64,000 bases of DNA from Juglans regia (lineage: Eukaryota > Streptophyta > Magnoliopsida > Fagales > Juglandaceae). The stretch is from the NCBI RefSeq assembly GCF_001411555.2, contig NC_049916.1, forward strand, positions 4,402,001 to 4,466,000, in the 5' to 3' direction. Shown here piece after piece: positions 11,271 through 23,200 of the stretch (its first letter is position 1; every line of letters begins with the position of its first letter). A program made the translations under genes and the position numbers. The notes under the pieces were generated by a model. It had not been told where the DNA came from. It ran no database searches and was given only the letters and a program-made list of their open reading frames with translations.

Positions 11271-14200
11271 ATGGCCAACTACAACCTGAACACCGATTCT
11301 CCCATCTCTCGTCGCATTGTTCGTGCCTTCTTCGACTTCCTCAACTCCGGTTCTCTCTCTCTCTATCTCTCCCTCTCTCTGTTTTTGTCTTCTAGTTCTA
11401 AACTAATGAATCTCTAATCAATTATATGTTTAGATATTGATTTCCTTTCTGGTTTTTGTGCATTCTTTAAAGGTATATTTTTGCTCGAGTATGATCGTTT
11501 ATTCTGATATTATTTCCAGCATCGTTCTTCGGGATTATCATTCTAAATAGAGTTGCAAAATCGTACTTAAAATCTAGCTCATCTACATACTTCAAGCCTT
11601 TCATTCGGAGAGATTGGAATAGATGCTAGAGCGTTGAGACTTTAGTGCCTTATAATGAGCCATTGTTGTGTCACTGTGTGCTTCGCCGTTTGTGCGATCA
11701 AATTTTCGTTGATCGTTAAGAGTAGACATTTCGCTTAGAGAAGTTTAAAAAAAAAAAGCCTTATCTGGAGATTTTTTTTTTCCTTTCTGGTTAGTGGGTG
11801 CATATGGCTTTGTATTTTTTGTCTCTTTACTTTTATATCTTTTCTTTGAATGAAAAATCTCATCTTTAACTTTTAGATGCCTATTTTGATGGTGGTTTGT
11901 TACCTTTAGGACAGTTGAACCTGCTCCTGGTGTTGATCTTGAAGGTCTTGAAGTTGCTAGGGAATGTTTAACAGAGGCGTTTAAGCTCAATTCATCTTCT
12001 GTTGATGACCATATAAAGCCCAATTTGTTGGTTGACTTATTTCATTCATTGGAAGCAAATGAGCATCATGAAGCTCGAACTTATACTGCTCATGGCACAA
12101 TCTTGGAGGATGCTCGAACTGATACTGCTGATGCTAAGCTTTCAGAGGCATCAAATTCTGTGGTTCTCTCTTTCTCTCTCTCTCGTGTGTGTGTGTGTTG
12201 TGCATGCATCATGTTATATGTTTTTACACACACACATTGTTCTCCTAGTCTGCTTTTGATAATTAGTCATCCTAATGTGTGCCTTTAAAGATGTTTAGTT
12301 TAGGTGCTGGATTTTTTTTTTTCCAAAACATGGGAGTAAAATGGCTTGTAGTGGAGCTCTGAGTGCTCATTAGAAATAGTACTGATGTTTTGAACCATTT
12401 CTTGAGGCAATGCCCATGGAATTCTATGATACTTAAGTTTAATTACTGTTGATTTGAGGAGGATATGATGGACTCTAATTTGGTAACTGTATTTGTTGTT
12501 AGGCCTAATCGACAAAATTGATATGATTATATAAATTTTGCCATACTTTAATATATTCATGAAATGGTAGAAAGTTCCCTTGTCTGTTAATATGTTTATA
12601 GGTGATATTTACCCTGTCTGTAATGTTTTTTGTCATAGTGTTGGAGGATTTGAATTGATATACTATAAATGTTTACATTTGGTTGATGATGTTGTGGTGT
12701 TAAAATTTGTGTCTTACATTCTGCTTGTTGATTTTCCTTTCTTTGGTTTTATCTGAGGTTATAATTTTGATGATGCTGCAGAGTTGCATGCATTTGGAAT
12801 TAATTTTGTTTCTGTTATCATGCAATGCTTCTTGAATTTGAGTTGTGACTTTGTTTCATGTTTTCCAACTCAAGCAGGGTGAGGTTGGGACGAGGAAACC
12901 TCTAGTATCGGGTAGGTTAATGTCTTCTTGTTTTGATGCTGAAGTTGTTGCTTTCTGTATTGATCTTCTCTTACTCTGTAGCTTTCTCATTGTATGGTAT
13001 TTTAAGGTATGACTTTGTTATAGAATTTGCTGGTTTTTTTTAAAAATTCTGACAACACAAAGCCCCTATAGGAAAAACTGTGTTGCGTTTTTTTTTTAAG
13101 AAAGAAACTTTTTTTTAAGAAGCACAACAGTGCAGCCCAAGTACACAGGTGTGTTGCATTTATAATGCCTTCGATTTTTTTGGTCCTAAACAGCCTAGCT
13201 TCGACAAGCTATCAGAAACACATTAATTATTCTGAATATTGTTAGTAGTCATATGATTGACTATTTTTATGTGTTGCACATGGGGCTTAAGTAATTTTTC
13301 TTGATAAGTAGAAAATTTTATTCATAATGGAAAAGTAGGCTTCACTATTTTGTGAAGAAAGAGGAATGGTTGCAGAAGAGAAAGTCTTAGATTCAAGGGA
13401 TTTTTCTGGATATTTAAGTATATCATTCTTATGTCTAATTGAGAAGACTTGGGGGGAACTAGCTAGGAATAGTATTTTGTAAGTACTGCAAAATTTATTA
13501 AAAGTGCAGAAATCCAATTACACTAGAAGTATATAAAAGGAGACACCGAACTAGCGAGAAGAAGATGAAGGGAAAAAGTCCTTAAAAGTCTAGAAGGCTA
13601 GAGAAGTGGGAGCTGTTGTGATAGAGATTGTTCTATAGTATGGTTTGTAACTCTGTCACCATCCTCTCACGGTCTTTAAAAGTTTGGGCATTGCATTCTT
13701 TCCAAATGCACCATATTAAGCCCGGCGGGACCATCCTTTAAACGTTTTAATTTTCGTGACTTTCCCAAAGATTTCACCAACAACCAACGACTCCATCACC
13801 TTTAGGGGAATAACTCACTTGATCCCAAGTGTTAAATATTGCTCTGCCCTTTAAGTCCTTAGCCAACTCATAATGTCGCAAATTTCCCCATTTTGTTTGC
13901 ACATGCAATGCCACTCCATTACAACAATATGCCTCTTTCCCAAATTTCCATCGTCAAGATCTTTTCTAAGGCATTCATTGGTTCATTCAAACTAGAAAAT
14001 ATCCGTGAAGTAGTAGATGGTCAACCGACTCTCCACTCTTTTTGCACATATAGCACCAATCCATGACTATGATTTGACATTTCTTTATGTTGTCTAGAGT
14101 AAGGATCTTCCCCAAGGAAGTCGTCCATACAAAAAATGTTGCCTTTATCTTCCAAATGCCTCTCCATGGTAATGGATTTGTATTGTGCATTGTCATGGCT

Positions 14201-17200
14201 TGGTAGAAAGAGCAAACTATGAACTTCCCTTTCTTAGAGGGCTTATCTTGTCTTCGACTTCCCCCAACAAATGGGTGGAGTACACTAGGTCATAGAACTC
14301 TGAAAAAGCGTCAATTTTCCAATCTTGTGCATCTCTGAGGAATGTAACATTCCATTGGGGAATACCATTAGAGAGTATTAAGAGGTTTGCAATCGAGGCT
14401 TCTTTTATTCTTGCTATACGATAAAGGATAAGTTTCCCTGAGGGCCCTATCGCCACACCATACATTGTGCCAAAATTTAATTTTGAATCCACCACCCACC
14501 CTAAAGCGGATATTTCTTGAATGTGTCGCAACCTCTTCTTATATGCTTCCATAACCCCACACCATAAGGCCCACTCACCTCATTGAAAAACCATCGTCCC
14601 CCTGGTTCACCATGCTTTAATTCGATGACGAATTTCCACAAGGCCCCCCTTTCATTGTGGTATCTCCATAGCCATTTGCCAAGCAAGGCTTTATTGAAAA
14701 ATTGCAAGTTCCGAACACCCAAACCTCCTTGAATAGGAGAGCATATTGTGGTCCATTTCACCAAGTGAAACTTAAACTCATTGTTTATCCCCCCCACATA
14801 AGAAGTCACGTTGGAGATTCTCCATGCAATGAGCCACCTTGGTGGGGAGAGGAAATAAGGATAGGAAGTTGGTTGGCAAGTTGGAAAGAGTACTTTTGAT
14901 TAGGGTGACCCTGCTACCTTTGGATAAATCCATCCTCTTCCTACTAGCCAATTTCAGCTCAATTTTTTCTAGAACATTATACCAAATAGATATCGATTTG
15001 AACAAAGCACCCAACGGGAGGCCAAGATATTTCATAAGCAGTTGAGACATCTTGCATCCCAAAATTGAAGCCATACCCTCCACATTAGGAACATCCCCCA
15101 CCGCAACTACTTTTGATTTGGCCAAGTTCATCTTCTACCTTGATACAGCTTCAAAGCATAAAAGGAGAGCCCTCAAAGCTTGAAGTTGATTGTGGCAAGC
15201 CCCACAAAAGATTAGGGTATCATTGGCGAATAATAGATGGGATATGTTGAGAGTGCCAATATTTTCCTCCTCCACTAAGAACCCATATATGAAACCACCC
15301 TCCACGATGCCTGAAATCATCTTGCTAAAAACTTCCATCACAAAAACAAAAAGTAGCGTAGATAGATGGTCACATTGTCTCAAGCCTTGTGAGCTTTTAA
15401 AGAAGCCTTTTGGCATTCCATTCACCAATATAGAGAAGCAAGTTGTAGAAATACAAGGATGGATCCATGTACATCATTTCATATCAAAGCCACATCTCTC
15501 GAGCATGTAAAGCAAGACTCTCCAATTTACATGATCATAAGCTTTTTCCATATCTAAGTTGCACAAAAGTTCTGGCTCGCCAGACTTGAATTTACTATCC
15601 AAGCACTTGTTGGCAATAAGCACCGAGTCGAGAATTTGCCTACCTTTGACAAAGGCATTTTGAGGCTATGATATTAACTTCTCCATCACCTTGCTTAATC
15701 TTTTCACCAAAACTTTGGAGAGAATCTTGTACATCCCGCTCACCAAGTTAATATTCTTTTACCTCTACAAATTTAAAATGGATTAAAAAAGACTTACATT
15801 TTGTTGCCTAGTGTTGGTACCGTTTGGGGAAACTGCTCAACCATCAGATAAGAAGAAATTGTTTGATGCCCCTGTATTATTTGAATGTTTTTGTATCTAT
15901 TTTGTTTTGAGGTATTGCTGAGATTTTGGTAAAGAATACTTTCACAAATAAGTTGGTTGGAGGTGTTCATAGATGTTAAGACTTTATTCTACAATGTAAT
16001 TGAGCTGGAGATTGGTTTAGAATTCTTCCCGCATATTTATAAATTTTGTGCTAATGTTTTTTTATTGACAATGTTGTTGGTAGGTATGTCTAAAGATGAA
16101 CTTTTTGGACAATTCTTTGCTGCACTTGAGAAAATCCACTTTTTCAGAACCATGCCTGATGGAAATGATGACCCAGTCCAATTGGAGAAAACAACCCGTT
16201 TATTTCAGGATGCTTTATCTGTATGATTCATTCTCCTGCAAACCTACATATGTTGTATTCAATATATGGATTTGTATGCTTATGCTGCTTAAGATTATGG
16301 ATCAGCTGATTATTTTAGTGTAGTGTGTAGTCATAAAAATATTGTTTTTGATAAGTATGTAAAATATAGAACTACAAGGGATTTTGCAAGATGTTATTCC
16401 GTGTGCCTTGGAAATGCTACTAAAGCAAAGTGACTCAACTTCCCTGCACAAAACTATGAGAATGGAAAGGTGTGTGGTCTCAAAAGCACAATAATCTAAA
16501 GGTGAGACCACTTCATTGTCATGACCAATGGGAATTAAGGGAATTCATGCCAAACAGTCTAGTGATTTTGGAGTTGTTAATATATATTTCTCAGACGTTT
16601 ATTGTTATATCTTATAAAAAATAATATTTATTTCTTAGACGTTGTGGGCTTATCTTTGGTAAATTTAGGAGTAGTTGTCAAACATATGAATCTTGCATAC
16701 CATCTCAGTTTTGCCCCTTGGGTTTTAGTCAACTTTAGTGTTTGGTCATCCAGTTCCCTCATGCAGTATCTCAATAGAATATCCATGCTTTGGATTCACC
16801 TCGACATACTAAAATGCTGCTTAACTGTAAATCACATGGTTGGAATTCATAAATTGAGCAGTTCATTCACTAACAATATATTGGTTCCAAAAAAACTGAG
16901 TTGCAGCCCAACGGTTAAGCTCATTGCTATGGGATGGGAGTTCCTGGGTTCAAACCACCATCCAAGTATTTATCCTAAAAAATTTACCTATAAAAAAAAA
17001 CAATATATTGGTCCCTCTTTTTTGGTGAATTAAAAGGATGTTGATGGGAGTTCATATTTTTATAAGGAGGATGTTGTGGTGTGATTTTTCCCCTTATATT
17101 CCCTTGGTGGCTTCATTATTCATGGGTCTTATTGATTTATAGAGTTCGCCCCTTTCTCTGGCTTCTTAGGGTTTATACATCGCCTTCCCTCATATCTCGT

Positions 17201-20200
17201 CTCTATGTTTCTACGTCACTAAAAATAGAGAAAAATGTTTTAAAAAACACAAATCCTGCTTCATCTTATCTTCTCTACTTTGTCGGTTGAAAGTCTTCAT
17301 CATCTGGTCAGTGTGGATTCGATTCAGTTCCCACATTACTCGTTCCCTTGAAGCAATATTGAGAGTGTTTCTTCTTTTCAGAATCTCTTCCTCAGTCTTT
17401 TCCTCTTGTTTCTTTGGGAGAACACATGAGCAACTATATTTCTCTCACTTTTTCAAACAAAAAGGATTGAATCTTATTATGTATTTTTAATTACCTATCA
17501 AAAAAACTATATCCTCGGGCTAATTCTAATACAATTTGGGACAAAGTCAAGTCATCCCTTACCTTTATGCATGGAGTACACACTACACGTGTCAATACAT
17601 CCTAGAAGTGAGGATATGCTCTAACATGAGAATTAATATATTTTTTTGGCAAATCCTTATTGGTTGCCTTTAGCCTTTTGTAGTTCTAAAGATCACATAC
17701 ACTCTTAATGTCTGGCATCAGGGCCTTTGTATAGAGGAAAAGCATATGAAGTCTTTCTTTGTAGGAGGGAGTTTCAGCAGAATTGAAATAGAAAGTCACT
17801 AATGGATTATTCTACAGTATACGCCCATATTCTCATTGTTCTCATGGGTCATGTGTCGTGAGCATCTTGATGAAAACATTGAGGAGCGTGATAATTTTTA
17901 TTGGGTCTAAATTATATTTAATGGGCCATATTGGATGAGTCCACAGGCGATAAATTATTGAAGTGGATTAAGAGTTTTAATTAGGCTCAATAACTAGGTT
18001 AAATCTCATTTATTATTAAACGAGTTAGACTCCTTTTAGAATTTAAAGATCGGTCATTAGAAATTTATTTCAATTTAAAATCATCACTGATTGAAGTCCC
18101 TTACGCAGTCTTAATCACTATCAATCCTACATTGAATTAACTACTAGATTATATTTTTAAATTCAAATCTTAGATGATCACGACTGAGTGTTCAGCATAT
18201 TAGTGTCACTACATGTATTGACCGAGTCCAACTCAAACTCGTTGGCATCCTCTCCCAAATCTCTATAAATATCTCCCTTTTGTGTCTTATTTGGAAAAAA
18301 AACCATAAACCTCCATAAGTGTAGCAGCCGAACCCAAGATATCCAGTCCACCACCGTGATCGATTGTGTCGGAAATTTAATAAAACAACACTACAAGGTA
18401 AGTAGCTTGATTATAAATTAGGATTAATATACATTAGCTAGTTATATATAATTATTAAAGTCAGTTCTTTGGAAGCCAGTGTTTATGTACCACGCATGTC
18501 ATGATATTTACAAGCACGTCATTCATCATGTTTCATTTTGCATATTATAGTTATGTATATATTATGCATCTCATGTATAAGACACGTAAGCTTTCATAAG
18601 ATCGAGTGTAAGATAAACTCAGAACAGTTAATTAGATAATCATTCAGATGCATGGTACCAATGCAATTTAAGGGTGGATGTACAAGCCACAAATCTAAGC
18701 GTGGTCCACCATAATATGCTAGAATACTATTAGCGGCTCCCTTTGTGGCCGCGAGATGTGGGGCTGGTGCACAACCTTGCACACAGGGTTAAGTAAGATA
18801 AGTTAGATAAGCCAAGATAAGTCATGCATGTCATAGCATACGTATGAACAATCATGATTTTAAGTTCTCTGCACGAAATATTTTATGAAAAACCTTATGT
18901 TAAGTATGTATATGTTATGATGAGTTTTGTATTGAGTCATCGACTCATTTCAGTTGTTTTATATTTTTAAACCACCCCAAGTCAGAATATTTATGAAGCT
19001 AGAGTTGCAGAATGAGACTTAGTCCAGGGAGACGTGGCAGTGGCCTAGATCATGTATGGAGATTTGAAGTTATGATTTTTATAGCACAAACTAATAAATG
19101 CTTCCTCGCACTCTCTTTTATGATTTCAGTATTTTTAATAAAGAACGATTTTTATTTTTTGTGGAATCTTTGTATCTGGCGTAATTATAAAAAACAAATA
19201 TATTTTTAAGTTAGGTTCAGTAGTAGCACTCCGGCTCCCGAGAATTTTTAAAAGTGATTTTATTATTAACCATGGGAATGGGGTGTTACAGGTTGTTAAT
19301 GTTGTTTTTTCATCTATATTAGTTTCCCTTTTGTTGAATGCAGTTGAATTGTTAAGGGATCTGAAATTAACATGGCGTGATTGCCAATATACTTTTTTGT
19401 TGCTTGATTATCAAATCAAGTAATAAGCTGTAGGCTATAACATCCTGGGTTCGATTATGCATAATAAGTTCCTTTCCTTTAGATTACCTGATACACGACT
19501 TTGGCTTGTGGGGTTGTGTATCTGGGATTTATTCCCTAATGGCGGGTTCAAAGGACTTTGCCTATGTGAGATTCCACATCATAACCATTTGAGAACCTGA
19601 TTTTATACACGGTTCTTGTTGAGTCTACCACTCTTTTCTTCCTTTTTGATCCTTTTGTTGGTTGGTTTCCAATATTTAGTGATGTACTTATTATGTTCTT
19701 TTTTAATGGTTTTCTGCTATGTTTATTCCTTCTAAACATGTCATTTAAGTTATGTAATTGTTGATTTCCTAGTTCTTTTTATTCTTTTTCCCCTATAATA
19801 CTTTATTGACAATTCTTTTCACTTATCAAACAAATAATACTTTATTGACAAAAATTTTCTGTGCCACATTAGGAGTTGGAAAGATCCGGATGCCAGACAT
19901 TGGATATCGACAACCTAGCTGAGACCTTAAAATCACAAGGTGTTTTTAAGTTTGCAAGCCTATGGTTGTGCTAGCTTGTGCTTTTCATGCCTATATTTTC
20001 TTGCTCATATTTCTCTTAAAGAGAGTTTGTGAGAATTGAATTTTATTCTCCCTCGTGCAGAAGTTGTGCTAACTCTCAGTTACATGTATTTCCAATGAGA
20101 TATATGCCATGAAAAATGCTATCCAAACATTTATATATGCCTTTATGAATGTGAACCTGGGGGCTTTTTTTTTTTTTGAAATTATGTTTTGGTCCATCAA

Positions 20201-23200
20201 CATTCAATGATATTGCTCTCCGTGCAATATGTTGTTGAAAATATCTACATTATCTGATTAAGCCATCCGCTTGCTAGATTTATTATGTAAAGTTTTCTGT
20301 GTGCAGGTAACAGGGCCATGCAGTCAAAGCTGTATTCTGATGCAATCGAGTTGTATACTTGTGCTATAGCACTTCGCGAAAATAATGCTGTCTACTACTG
20401 TAACAGGTACTCTACTACTGTTTAGATTTACTAATCTTTGTTGTCGTAGCTGTATGCATTGACATTAGTTCTCACAGAGTGGCTCACATTGAGTGTTGTT
20501 CTTTTGATTATGTCTGTATGTTTGTGTAATTCTTCAAAATTTTAAGCCTGGAGTATGGGATAAATACAATTTACATCCTCAAACTACTAGGAGTTTTGCT
20601 GTACCCCAAACTACTAAAACTGACACTTTTCACCCTACTATCAATATTGTTCCACGTCCCCTATTTTTCATCCATCCTAATGTTCAACATTGAAAGAATA
20701 TTCAAAGTGTTAGGTCTTGGTAGTTGGAAGGTGTAGTGGGTCAATTTTTGGTACTTTGGGTACAAAGCTGTACTGGTCTCCTAAAATATAGAATAATTTT
20801 CAACACTGCGATGCATGTCAACCACTGTTTTTAAAACTTGATGGAAAAAGTCCATTCCCCAGCCAACCGCATCTTGCCCAGGAAAAAGAAAAAGTCCATT
20901 CCCCAGCATCAAATCTAGATACCGCACCAATGAAAGGTAGTCTAAATTGGGGTTTATGTAATATTGATGCTGTATACATAAGGTTGTTCAGATCGTATAC
21001 AATGCCAAATGATGGTAAAGTCTGTTGTAAACAATGAGAAAAATAAAGATCTAAAGGTGAATTAGAATTCTAAACCCAACCTTCCACGTCAAGGTGACCC
21101 AAGTCATCACACCATCTAACCTCCTCCCCCACACCCCTCCATCCCTCCCTCCTCCCCCACAACACACACCATCTATTGTAATGTCAATATATCTCAATTA
21201 CGAAGAAGAGAAAAAAATTCAAAGGACATCTGCTGTTTACTTGATGACATTTAGCAGGAACTTCAAGTGCTTAAAATTTATTGCTGTAATTAGACAGTCA
21301 TGCCTTGCTTGCTGAAAACTATTTCTTTTTATCTGTTTGCCACAATTTTAAACTTATTAGATTTTTGTATTCTTTAGAATGCAAATATAGATTCATTAAC
21401 ATGATGTGTGAAACTCAGAGCTGCTGCTTACACTCAGATCCACCAATACACTGAAGCAATCAGAGACTGCATGAAATCCATTGAAATTAACCCAAGTTAT
21501 AGCAAGGCATACAGTCGTCTGGGTTTGGCTTATTATGCACAAGGGAACTACAGTGATGCTATCAATAAAGGATTTAAAAAAGGTTGGTGACAGATTAATT
21601 TCTTAGTGCCAGTCATTGCGTAGTACTTTTTTTTATAATGCTTTCAGTTTTTTCCCTGCATCCCTGTTGGAGGAAAGTAGAGGTTGAACTATAACAATTA
21701 AGTCATTTATATGCATCATGCATGCATACTAATGTATCAGTTGGGGATAATTAATAAAGGGATTTTTACTTATCAAAAAAATTAATAAAGGGATTTTCCA
21801 TTGGTGGTGGTGGACTCTCCTAGCATACGATGGTGGAATCCTTATAAATCCAAAACTGTTCAGATAAAGTCTGCAAGTCTTAATGGAGGACAACTTCAGA
21901 CTTCCTTGAAATGATTGAGCAAAATGATCTCTATCTTCCCTTATATTTGAACAGTTGACAGATGAAAGATAAAATGCTATGCTTATTTTTTGAAAACAAA
22001 ACTCTTATGCTCATTTTTTATTAACAAAAATTTTGCCTATATTTTCAGCTTGTTTTCTCTAGGGGCGAATGCAAGGAAAGTTATGCCAAACTTTGGTTCT
22101 TTGATGCCTAGTTTGTTTGTGTGTCATTTGTGTTTGGGCTTGACTCAAGCTCAGATGTCTCTGCATGAGCTTATCATTATCGTGAAAAGGGTATTGAAAG
22201 CTTGAACTTGATTTTAATGGTGTAATTAGTTAGTCTCTCTTCTTCTTGTTGTTTTCCCCCTTCTATTGGAGATATAACGAAGAAATATGTCAACAGAGCA
22301 TAACACGACTAATAAGAAAGAAGGGGACTAAATATACACATGTACAGAAGTGAAGCATGTGACCTATTCGTTTCCCTAGTAACTGTGCGACTTGAGTTGG
22401 TGATGAGTTCAACCACCTTGTCAAGTGGCCTAAGACCTGCACTTTAATTCATAAAGCAGTTCAAGGATTAAAAACTTAATCATGTTTAACAAGGCACTTT
22501 TGGGCGAATGGCTATGGAGGTACCAGGTATGCCATGGAGAGGGAAGGCCTTGTGTCGATCAATGGTGGAAGCAAAATTCGGTAGCATGTGGGGGGAGGAT
22601 GGGCTTCAAATGAGGTTAATCGCCCTTTTGCTTGGAGTGTGGAAAAATATCAGAAGGGGATGAGGAGATTATTCTCGTTTTATTAGTATGGGTTGAAAGT
22701 TAGATTTTGAAATATGATGTCGGTGTGGAGATCAACCTATGAAGATGGTGTTCCCGGTATTGTTTAGTAATTCTAGCTGTAACGAGGCTTCGGTTGCAGC
22801 TCTTGAGCAGTTGGACAATATACCACGATGGAACAGTACTTTATCGGATCAGCATTTGATTTGGAGACGTATTTATTATTTTATTGAGAATATTTTGTAA
22901 GGATGAGAGGGGGGGGTTAAAAATTGGTTGGATTCCTACCAAAACCTGTCCTTTGAGGTTAAATCCTTTTACCGTACAGTCAACCCTCATATACAGTAGA
23001 TAATTTGAGAAAGGAATGGGTGATAATATGGACTGGTGTTGTATTTGTAGGCGGAATGATCACTTCTTTCATCAACTTTTAATGGTGGTTGGACTCACCT
23101 ATGGGTAGCCCAAGTGGTAAGGGCGAACTTGTTTGCATGTGCCCCATGTCACTAGTTTGATTCCCCTTGGGATCAAACTGCAATTTAATTGGGAGGCCAT

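Noticed and set aside
16872..17012. tRNA gene
   Set aside because: Box A and B are present but there is no cloverleaf; the A-tail and target duplication show a SINE.
16602..17033. 143-residue plus-strand frame in SGT intron 4
   Set aside because: It covers SINE-1 and a micro-insertion, with no conserved pattern.
17461..17520. A further micro-insertion (TTACCTATCAAAAAAA)
   Set aside because: The tail motif is present, but I found no flanking direct repeat.
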